Source: Dipylidium caninum
Lineage: Eukaryota > Platyhelminthes > Cestoda > Cyclophyllidea > Dipylidiidae
Direction of reading: 5' to 3'
Assembly: GCA_017562135.1 (NCBI GenBank)
Contig: QEYB01000654.1
Coordinates: forward strand, 1,116,001 to 1,180,000
Length of the DNA stretch: 64,000 nucleotides
Made by a program: the position numbers and the translations under genes
Shown here: positions 55,401 through 64,000 of the stretch, piece by piece
Numbering within the stretch: position 1 is the stretch's first letter
Layout: every line of letters begins with the position of its first letter
The notes under the pieces: generated by a model
The model's database searches: none
Seen by the model: only the letters and a program-made list of their open reading frames with translations
Told to the model about the DNA's origin: nothing

Positions 55401-57787
55401 CTAATGCGTTAGTGAGTAGTATCGCTAATGAAACAGCCACTTGCGGACGAACATCGTGACAGCCCGGCCGCCAATAAAAGGAGCGGGAAGTGACGCCATG
55501 ATGTTGGCCTTCAAGTGACTGTTCCACTGGCTATACTACTTACTAACGCATCAGTAGATGATGCAGAAAAGAAGGTCAGGCTGTAGCGCAAATAAAAGAG
55601 TCGCCTAAAGTCCCATCGGCGCGGTTGAGAGTGATACGGTGAGAAGATGCGCTCAGTCCACTTATTTGGGACCACTCACTCACCCTTCCCGTCTGTCTTG
55701 TTGCAAAAGAACACTACGCCGACCCGGAGCTTATAGGCCTCTCGGACAAGCGTCAAGTCAGACAGGGCGAAGAGATCATCGTGGAGTCTCGCAGCGGTCG
55801 CCTCTTTCGTGGGTCGCTGGCCACTCTGCAGTTCACTTCGCCGGACCGGGTTCCACCCAAACCTCTGCCCTCCTCCTCCTCCACACCCGCCTCCGCCCCC
55901 TCTCCACCGGCGACAGGCGCCAAGGATGCTCCCCTGTCCTCCGAACAGGGGAGACGGAAACAGAGAAGGCACAGGCAGCGTCGAAAGCCACAGAATAAGA
56001 CCGTCGCCGCCTCCTCCTCCTCCTCGTCTCCCCCGCGCAGTCCCGCTTCTTCCAATGGTGCGGAGAACGCCGCCAGGCGGGCAAATGACTGGCTGACGAC
56101 CAAACCCCTCTCAGGCCGCAGATCTCTCCCAGCCTCGGATCGTGAGTTGTGTTTGCACCTCTCTCTCCTCCCCAGGGGAAGGCAAAGTTCCCAACCATCT
56201 GTTACTTTTTTACTCGTCGTAGCATTGTGCACCGCCCACAACGAGTGGCGCCGCTCACTGCAACTAGCAACAGCCGTGGGAGACGTGGAAAAACTCATCG
56301 AGTTGTTATCGCCGGCCACTGGTTCGACCGCAATGCAAACATCCCCAAGTGAGTCCACGTTTTAATGTGAAAATACTGACTTGCCTCGTAATAGTCCCGG
56401 AATCCTCTTGGACTGTGCCTTGGAAGTGGAATAACTCCTCTTTCTCATCGCCTCACTGTACTCGCTTATGATGTGATGTTGAGGGAGAGTCGCTGGAGGC
56501 CTGTGTACTTTCTCCGTGCTGGACAAGGCTCTGAAATCTTTTGATCTTTCCTTCTCCCCTCCACGAGGGCGGTTGGTAAACGGCGCAGTTTCCACATGCG
56601 AGGTTGTGTTGAAAACCTTTGTGCCGAAGTCCTCAAGTAGAGTGTGCATACCGCCCGGAGATGAACTCTTGCTCCTTTCCCCAATTTCTGCTCCAGAACA
56701 CGAGGGCTCCTCGTCTCTGCCGGAAGCTTGGCCGACAGACGAGACGACGATGAGGCACCTCTTAAATTATCGCTTCCCCGATGGACGGTGTCTCCTCCAT
56801 CTGGCCGTGGAATTGCAGAGTGATCCTGAGGTTGTTCGACTCCTCCTCATGGCTGGGTGTAGACCCGAAGGAAGGTTGGTTCACTTTTTTCTGCCTCCTT
56901 TCCGTTCTCTGCCTAACCTAGTTGTCGATAGTCACTTTTCAAAGAGTTTTGTTAAAGCCGCAAGCTAAGACATGCATGCGCGTGGGCAAATCGACGAAAT
57001 GGTTGGTGGGGAACAGTTTCTAGACGACACGTTGGTGTGACTATCGACTTGAGCATGATTGGTTGGTTGATTGCCCCCCGAGGCCAGATGTCGAGCCAGC
57101 CTGATGTTCCTGTTGGTTGTTGTAGAGACAACAACGGGATGACCCCTTACCGTCTGGCCAGCCAACTGGGTAAAAAGAAGATCCTAGCGTGTTTCAAGTC
57201 CTTTCGCAAAACCTATCCCGACCGTTATGACTACCAAAAAGCCGGGGTGAGGCCAGTTTCTCTCAAAAATAGTGTCTACTTAATTTCATATGAGTAAATC
57301 GTCTCGTGTGGCACGCGTTACAGATTCCCCTGCATGACATGACAACCCCAGTCGGTGCGGCTCGTCAACAGAAGGGGGATCAGGCGGTTCCCCACCCCAC
57401 GGAGCCCAGCGCACAAAACACGGACCGTCTGTCTATCCGCGAGAAGGTAGATTAACAAAGAGAACTTTCTCGTTAGTTTAGCCCCGTGTCCATACCCTTA
57501 AGCCGGTTCTTGTTCCACCATTTCCCATAGTGCGCCATGGCGGCCGAGAAACGCGCCCTCGAGGAGCAGCAGAGGAGAAAAACAACGATGTATGAACCGC
57601 AGACCGATGCTTTTTCTATGCTCTCCCATTCCTTAATTCGGAGTGTATACAAATCCTTCGCCGATTTTGCAGCTCTTGTAACCAGTGCTCAGGGGACATA
57701 ACGGACCGAGGGGCCTTCACCTACTTGACCTTCGTCTTCTGCTCGCCCGACTGCCTCCGCAAGCATCGGCAGCAGAAGCGACGATAA
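52465..57787 (+). CDS. ANKZF1: ANKZF1/VMS1 peptidyl-tRNA hydrolase
   Basis: Releases stalled nascent chains from 60S subunits in ribosome quality control. Twelve exons fit without a break: 52465-52698, 52731-52997, 53034-53149, 53694-53850, 55002-55371, 55710-56141, 56223-56348, 56697-56874, 57126-57246, 57324-57446, 57531-57589, 57673-57787 (765 residues; human about 726). A C2H2 finger spans Cys65-Cys68-His81-His87. The VLRF1 domain follows, with WAILLYSGGKFAGGIF and the catalytic loop RAKQGSGQS (Gln228 by my count), and closes near GDPRLRRLPCRAKKVTY. Exon 6 is a basic, Ser-rich linker. Ankyrin-like sequence follows (DGRCLLHLAVELQ, NNGMTPYRLASQLG), then AMAAEKRALEEQQRR in the region where the family binds p97/VCP, and a Cys-rich end (CNQC...FCSPDC). 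The first introns are 32 nt and 36 nt, the second with a GC donor. The exon 7-8 join is the least certain. Confidence 0.93.
55381..55577. mobile_element. Long hairpin (MITE-like) inside ANKZF1 intron 5
   Basis: The arm starting TCTGCATCGTCTACTAATGC (about 55388) pairs with the arm ending GCATCAGTAGATGATGCAGA (about 55547-55566). The pairing continues inward through ACAGCCACTTG...CATCGTGAC against its counterpart, so about 80 nt on each side fold back with a short loop. The size and structure fit a small MITE, or possibly a structured RNA precursor, since it is transcribed with ANKZF1. Confidence 0.7.
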
Positions 57788-58800
57788 ACAAGGCATCTCG
57801 GCGTGTCGCCGCCGTCCGTCGTGGACCGTGACGTCCTCATCCGGCCGGCGCTTATTGTGGCCCACTATTTTTTTAGCTTCCTATTTACCACGACTACTCC
57901 CGGCATGTAATTCGAACACTTTTACGGTCAATGAATGATACCACTCAGGTAGAGAAGACGGCATCTCTGTGACCGTTTTCCACTGGTCGTGGTGGCAACT
58001 TCATGCGTTTTGAATGTGATGATGCGAGCATCTCACCAACGAGTGAGACGTCGTCGAGGGGAGGCGGCGCCGATTGATTCGATAAAAGGGGAAGACGACA
58101 TACGTGGCCACACGTCACCGGCCTCCATGGCGTTAAGGATTAGACTGATCTAAGCCGCGAAAGGGGACGCTGAGCACGTAGATGGCCAAAGTGAAGACCA
58201 CAGTGGGGAAACAGCGGCGTCTGGCAGGTGAAAAGGATGATAGACGCGAGAGACCCCAAGCCTCTCCGGGTGCTGAGCGCGGTTCTCGACCGCATCCGGG
58301 TGGGGGAAAGGGAGCGGAGCGGGACGCTGCCGCCGGCCCAGAATGTCTGGCTCGCATAATCGTCTGCAAAATTGACACTAGCAGTGCATCAGCGAGGCCA
58401 AGTTTAATGGAAGAGCTAAGATGTTGAAGAGGGGCTCAAAGGGGCTCTTATTAGACGAATTCACAGGCCTCGTGGCAGGAGCACGAGGCGCCGACACCAA
58501 ATCAAACAGGCGGTCGACCGAGTCGGAGGTCGGCAACAATGCCGACAGGTCAGCTGACCGGGGCGCATCCCACACATCCACTTTGAAAACGACTTTCCAA
58601 TACGGCAAAACTTCTTTTCACTTCTCTCAACGCACACACACGCACGCACCGACAAAACGACAAGTGAAAGGGAAGGAGGCGGGGAAGAGGAGAAGGAGGA
58701 GGAGCGAGAATCGCCTCGGCAGAGGTATTAGAACGCTAGGTTGTCAAAGTCCGCAGTGTTCGGCGGGAATTCTGGCTCCCCCCGCCCGTGGTGACTCCTC
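57788..58800. other. Intergenic DNA between convergent ANKZF1 and STIP1
   Basis: Holds the 3' ends of both genes. Short frames (such as 58421-58804 plus) run antisense to the STIP1 tail and have no domain. I see no clear AATAAA for either gene. Confidence 0.5.
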
Positions 58801-61527
58801 CTAGCGCAGGGCAATGATCCCCGCGTCAATCAACTTGGAGAGTTTCTCCGCAATCTCGGGGTTCTGCAGGTGCTCCCTCAGAGCACTCGGGTCCTCGCTC
58901 ATCTGGTTAAGAATGAGTCGCATCGCGGGATCGCAGAGGATTGGCCTGGATTTCGGGGTCGTTGGCGGCGCGTTGTCGTGCCGACTCCTCATCAGGCTCT
59001 GTTGTCATGCATTGCAGCAGACCGTTTCGAGCCTCCGCACAGTTGGGGTCGAGGTCAAGAGCCTTTCTGTACAGACAAGGGAGACGTAAGTAGGTCCGCA
59101 TGTTGAATTTAACGTCGCGTAAAATTTACGATAGAAGCGCTTTATTATCTGCTGCAAAAAGTGAGAGGGTAGCGCGCCATTGTCTCCCAACACCACCGAC
59201 CAAAGGGAGTATTTTCCGAGTGATTTAACCATAGGGCGCAATCCCGATAATACCAACGCAACCTGATTAGGCACAAGCAAGTAAAGTTTACAAAAAATGG
59301 TAGAACCTTTGCGCATCGGTGGCAGATTGTTTAGAAAGTAGAAAACGTCAATAGTGGATGAACAGGAATCGAGAGGACAGCCAATGCCTCCGAAACCTGC
59401 TACCCCCAAGGCCTGGAAACCATCTGGCCAAATGCCTACCACTGCAATCTCGTAAATGAAATAGCAGACTTGCGAAGGCCAAAAACTTGTCAACGTGCTT
59501 TCTACAACGTTTATACGACACGTACTACGTGTTAAAACAAGCGAACAATGCAAAAGAGTGCCCAAAGAGTTGACAAAACCAGAACGGTCACATAAACGAC
59601 AAAAAAACTACCGGATTGCTTGCGAACCGAAACCTTGTAAGATTATGTAGAAACGAGTCTTTTGAAAAACTACAGATAGCCGAAACCACAGGAAGTGAAT
59701 CCAAAAAAATTGAATAAATCAAAGCAGGAGAAGGAAAGACCAATGAATACGCAAAAAGGCGAGAAACTTGGTGGGCAATTCCAAACTAAAGAGCAGATTT
59801 AGGCAGAACACAAACCGCACCACAGTTCATTTTTATAAAAAGGCATTCACATCAATTGAAGTAGGCGTCTATAGCCTTAAAAATTTCATATTTAAAGCAT
59901 TAGCAACTGGACGCCATAATCAAACGCTCAGAGGTTAAAGCTGGCAGGACAGATGAGTACGGGTGGCAAATCTTGGTGAGCCAAATACACTGCGACGATA
60001 CCTTCACCAGCCTCAATTAAGGCCTTCGGGATCCTAAACTTTGAACATGTTGTTCACGAGAATTATCATAACCCGCAGTTTGTAAAAGAAATTGACGCTG
60101 GACACAAACGATCCTGACAACGCGGCCAAAAGCCACCGCTTCTTAGTATAAACATTAAAATAATATCTGGAACGACTCAAGCAGCTCGTCAGATTGAGAA
60201 CAACCTACCGATAGGCATTTCTCGCTTGTGTAACATCCTTCATGGCAAGCAAACAAGCCGCCTTGCGTAAATAGCCTTTGATAAACTTAGGATCCAGGTG
60301 AATACACGTCTCGCAATCTTTTAACGCGCATGAAAACTCCATAAGTTTGGAGTAGCATGCAGCACGATTACTGTAGAGTTTTGCATCTTCTGGATTTCGT
60401 TTGATCGCCTCGTTATAATGCTTCATAGCTTTCGGGAAGTCTCCATTTGAGAAGGCTGTGTTGCCCAACTGCTTTTCCTGTTCTGCAATCACAGGATCAA
60501 CGTAAGCCTGCTTTTCCAATTCTTTCAATTTTTTGTCCAGCGCTTGGCTCTTCTTGATTATATCTGGAGCGCGGAATTCGGAGAGTGCCTTATCGTAATA
60601 TTTCTTTGCATTTGCCCAATCTTCCTGTTTCTCATAGCAATGCCCAATTCGTGATAAAGCCTTTGCAATCAACTTGTAATCCGAGCGCAAATCCCGTCCC
60701 AAATCAACCGCCTTTTCGCAGGTTTTGATAGCCTGTTCATACTCACCCATCTCAAAGTATACTGCCGATTTATTAGTGAGGAATGTAATATCTTTGGGGT
60801 TTAACTCGAAAGCCTTGTCATAATGTTCCAGGGCAGACGAGAAATCCTTCTTTTTATAAGCTGCATTGCCCAATTCCTTCTGCTTCAAAGCGTCACTTTC
60901 CTCTTCGTTTAATTGTGGTGTTGGTTCGGGTTCTTTTGCGGGCTGTGGTGGTGGCGAAGGACTGGACGACTCCGGAGAATCGGTTTCCATTGGTTCGTCG
61001 ACATGAAAAAGAATATTAATAGTTTTTAGAATTTTCGGGTCTTTCATCAATAGACGCAACATTTCGGGATTCTTCTCAAGAAGCTCCAGATTGTGAACAT
61101 AGGTAGGGTCATTGAGGAATTCTTTCAATACCGCATGATCTGAAACACGGTCCTTGAGACCCTTTAAGGCAACACGCGCTCGGACTTTGGTTAAGTTCTC
61201 AAGAATTGACATATTTTCTGGGTCCAGCTTAGCAGCTTTCATGTAAGCCGCTTCCGCCTCAGGAAATCTCTTCAGAAATTCAAGGGCCGCTCCTTTACGA
61301 GAGTAACCCTTCGCCCACGACCCATTAAGATTAATGCACTCTTCGGCATCTCGGAGTGCATCTTCGTACTGTCCAACCTTAGCGTATGCAGCAGATCTAT
61401 TACTATAGAGGACATAATTTTTGGAATCGAGTTCGATAGCAGACGAGTAGCACTCAATAGCGTCATCATACTTTCCCTGTTGAAGAAAAGCATTCCCTTT
61501 ATTCTTCAAATCAATCGCGGAAGACAT
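58801..61527 (-). CDS. STIP1: STIP1/HOP, HSP70-HSP90 organising co-chaperone, one apparent frameshift
   Basis: Cytosolic adaptor that bridges HSP70 and HSP90 during client transfer. Exons are 60209-61527 and 58801-59066, with a 1142-nt intron (GTAGGT...GTACAG, phase 2), about 527 residues in all (human 543). TPR1 (residues ~4-105) has all five carboxylate-clamp residues at the standard positions: Lys8, Asn12, Asn43, Lys73, Arg77. DP1 follows (~130-170), then a Pro/Ser/Glu linker, TPR2A (~215-330), TPR2B (~350-450) and, in the last exon, DP2 with [11 protein letters not shown], ending in GIIALR. The reading frame shifts near 58943-58947, where one extra base separates DPEIQ from the DPAMR segment. 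No splice signals explain it, and the segment after it is fully conserved, so a sequencing or assembly insertion is most likely. Its upstream region holds a heat-shock-element-like motif. Confidence 0.95.
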
Positions 61528-61883
61528 TACGCAAAGCCGAGCACCGGGGGAAAAGGTTAGGTAAAATGAGCCTGGCGGGTGACGCTCTAAATGTGATTGG
61601 TTGCTGTTGAGTGGCGCTGGAGTTGCAAGGACAAGAAGAGTACATTTCAGCTCAGTTATTGGTTAGATTATAATTAATAGCCCACACAACGAATACTTCT
61701 AGAAGTATGTTGCACTTAAAGTCTTGTGATAAAGTAAAACAAGCTTCTGTGATAATCTAAATATTACTAAAGAGCTGGTACAATAATTCAGTAAAAGTTG
61801 TATTCGCATTATACAATTCCGATAAGGCGAGGCCCGTTTGGTATTTTAGTATCTTCCACTCCGTTTTCTTAAAGCACACATTT
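61528..61883. promoter_or_regulatory. Bidirectional upstream region with heat-shock-element-like motif
   Basis: The region upstream of STIP1 (minus) and a possible plus-strand gene. TTCTAGAA at 61697-61704 is a perfect TTCnnGAA pair, with a further GAA at 61691-61693 slightly out of phase. An ATTGG box lies near 61600 and another near 61655. STIP1 genes are heat-inducible in many animals, so the motif is credible but unproven. Confidence 0.45.
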
Positions 61884-62299
61884 ATGGACATTGTTGACTT
61901 CTTAAGATTGCTGCGTTTAAAATCGTACAGTCGCATTGCTTCAAAGGGTTTAGCTTGTGGAGGAGTCCTTGCCTCAAAAGTAATATATTTTTCCTCTTAT
62001 TTATGTACGCTTTTGATACTTTTGTATTTCTCTGAGAGAAACCGTTCGTTAACTCTACGATCTACCTTAGCAGGAAGCATCATTGGTCACTGCACATTGT
62101 GCAAGACCCGCGTGATCCCTTTGATACACTGGTCTTACTGCCATACTACAAATCTGATGAGACAAAGTGCCCAAATCTACCTTGCTCGTCTTTTACTCCA
62201 CAGTCGAGAAATGTGAGAAACCAATCACTTTGCGGGTTGATGATAATCCGTGCATTTAAGTCCTCCAAGTTCCATCTCCAAAAGGCTCTCTGTATCTGA
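61884..62299 (+). CDS. Possible two-exon gene, unknown protein
   Basis: Exon 61884-61979 joined to 62039-62299 across a 59-nt intron (GTAATA...CTGAGAG, phase 0) gives about 118 residues. The N-terminal 32 residues are basic and amphipathic (LLRLKSYSRIASKG). The second exon includes RKHHWSLHIVQDPRDPFDTL and two cysteines in KCPNLPC. A donor-like GTGAGA at 62215 could remove the last part and change the C-terminus. Reading through the first intron also leaves an open frame with a hydrophobic segment, so the structure is not secure. It is divergent from STIP1 with 356 nt between start codons. I do not recognise the family. Confidence 0.42.
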
Positions 62300-64000
62300 A
62301 ATGGCATTTAGTACCCACCTTGGTCCCCTTCCCATCCACCTTCCTGCCTCTGATCTAATTCCTTTTGTGATTCACTCTCCCACATTTGCCTTTTGAATTT
62401 TCTCGCCAAATAGTCATTCTCCAGAAGTGCACAATGCTTTCTCCATCCCAATTTCATGTGCCAATGCTAGTGTGAACAGAATACGCGCAGATTTTACCAA
62501 GCGGCTCAGCATGTCATGCGCGATGGTGACGATTTGTTGGCGGTGGGGGCAGCTGAAACGTGAAAACGGAGGACGATAAGAACATTTACGCCCTTCTGAA
62601 GGCTCATATTTAACTAGCACTTATAACGAAAACCACAGTCCCAAATGCTCATGGGACTTCTTCTTCCTCTTCTTCTTCTTCTTCCACTATTCCTCACATT
62701 TTGAGAAAAAAATGTGAAATTTAATTGCCCTACACGCGCTTTTCCTAAACCTCATTTTTCTCACGTGAATAACATGATCCGCTGTAAGTACTTCCCACTT
62801 TAGGAATGTTAAATGGAGACTGAAAATCTCTCAATTTCATCGCCACCACCGGCTCGTTGGCATGCTGCCAGCGGTAGAATGGCATTTAATAACTCCCGCC
62901 TCCCTGAATGACACCTCGGGGCCCGGAAAATGACAGGGAGGTGAGATGATGAAAGCAAACCGTGGGGGGGGGGGGGGGGGAAGAGTCAGTGAAGTCACAA
63001 TCTCCTGACATAATCGCTACTGCCTCCAAACACACCCAGCGACAGTGGCGAAGAATAGCCGGAAAAATGAGGCGAGAGGCCAATCATCTGCCATTTTCTG
63101 TCTGGTAGAGAGTAAAAACCCACCTCCTCGGAGGAGGAATGGAATGGAAACGAAGTAGATGGCCTCAGCCCCCTTTCTGAGTTGAATGCTTCCCAGGGAC
63201 ATGCGGAGCCCCGGCGGCGACAAAGTGGGCCTGTAAGTTTGGTAAACAGTTGGCGGCTCAGACGAGACACGGTTCAGGTTTCAATGGAGCCGTCGGGGAG
63301 GCGAAGTTCGTCCTGGTCCCCGTTCCCTCGTCCGCGGAGGACTTGATCGCCCGCCCCCCACCCCCCCCCCCGATGACGTGGCAGTCACATCCCGACGACG
63401 ACCCTCGCGTGCTCTGTGCCGCGGCGCGGAGGCTCTGCAGAGCCGGTCCCTCAAATTGAACTCCACAAGGAATTGCAACTCGCCAACTCGCTCCCCGTCG
63501 CAATTCCACCTCATTCTACTCTATTTAATGATCCAACTCATTAATTCATCTATTGTGCACTCACTTAATTCCGCCTCCAAAAATTCACACGCATAGAGAA
63601 GAAACGCCTTACTTTTGTTCACTTCATTGCGTAAAATTTTTCTCTTTTACTTCACCTCTGCACTCTTGCCGCAGGAGACATCGACCTGACCTCCAAACGA
63701 ACCAATCAGATTGCGGCGCAACAGGCTCCATCTCCACGGAGTTTACCGCGAATTCGCAGGAATTTGGCAATTTAACGACTGAAGTGCTTGAGTGTATGTG
63801 AGGCGACGTAGCGACTTGACTCGGTGCAAAGTGGAAGCGGATCCCCGCTCCGATCCGGCTTCGTGGAAAAGGGGGGGGGGGAGCGGGGCGTCCGTCCAGC
63901 CAGTCGTCTCCCCGTTAAGACTCCGCAAAATGGCACAGAGTGAAGAGTCCAGGTCTCTCGAAATGCCTCCGTGCAAGACAACACAACTTAACTTGGCGAC
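62300..64000. other. Intergenic DNA, no gene seen
   Basis: Includes a TTC-rich tract (about 62657-62685) and a run of 17 G at 62964-62980. Frames around 63250-63510 overlap on both strands and have no domain. Confidence 0.5.
62964..62980. repeat. Poly-G tract of 17 bases
   Basis: An uninterrupted run of 17 G. The length is prone to sequencing error. Confidence 0.85.

Noticed and set aside
59005..59565. 186-codon minus-strand frame in the STIP1 intron
   Set aside because: It has no ATG at its start and overlaps the STIP1 last exon in the wrong frame.
1..64000. tRNA, rRNA, CRISPR or viral genes
   Set aside because: I looked for cloverleaf-like or rRNA landmarks, regular spacer arrays and polymerase or integrase motifs and saw none. 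By eye, a divergent tRNA could be missed.

Overview
This window is animal nuclear DNA, most likely from a flatworm (Platyhelminthes). Conserved metazoan genes are interrupted by extremely short introns: 32 and 36 nt in ANKZF1/VMS1 and 38 and 39 nt in a Frizzled receptor. Such mini-introns are typical of flatworms, but the species cannot be fixed from the sequence. There is no bacterial or organellar gene layout.

Layout. (1) 1-20 kb holds no convincing gene. It is a patchwork of inverted repeat pairs. A 2.8-2.9 kb GC-rich unit lies at 1236-6566 and again, inverted, at 14994-17888. The left copy is swollen by about 2.5 kb of a GGGAC minisatellite. A ~0.2 kb pair (9008-9218 / 10726-10934) and a nearly identical ~0.36 kb pair (12708-13072 / 19562-19926) are interleaved with it. 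(2) 20-24.8 kb is intergenic, with microsatellites and a small AP-1-like cluster. (3) 24843-28058 (minus) is a four-exon Frizzled 1/2/7-type Wnt receptor carrying two apparent one-base frameshifts. (4) 28.8-50.3 kb is the most interesting region. It contains a run of very small spliced genes (about 36-146 codons), most with a strong TATA box 40-80 nt before the ATG, one or two mini-introns and often a nearby AATAAA. At least five encode cysteine-rich proteins with no signal peptide. Two families are visible: a plus-strand set whose last exon is exactly 26 nt in all three members, and a minus-strand pair sharing a Val-Pro-Glu-Pro motif. I cannot assign them to any known family. (5) 52465-57787 (plus) is a complete 12-exon ANKZF1/VMS1 gene, a peptidyl-tRNA hydrolase of ribosome quality control. 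(6) 58801-61527 (minus) is STIP1/HOP, the HSP70-HSP90 co-chaperone, with one apparent frameshift in its last exon. (7) A possible two-exon gene of unknown function (61884-62299, plus) is divergent from STIP1. The rest to 64 kb is non-coding as far as I can see.

The three recognised genes are ordinary housekeeping or signalling genes and form no functional unit, although ANKZF1 and STIP1 are neighbouring, convergent proteostasis genes. The small-gene cluster looks like a lineage-specific, tandemly evolved locus. Its function is unknown; a structural role in a specialised cell such as sperm or a gland is only a guess.
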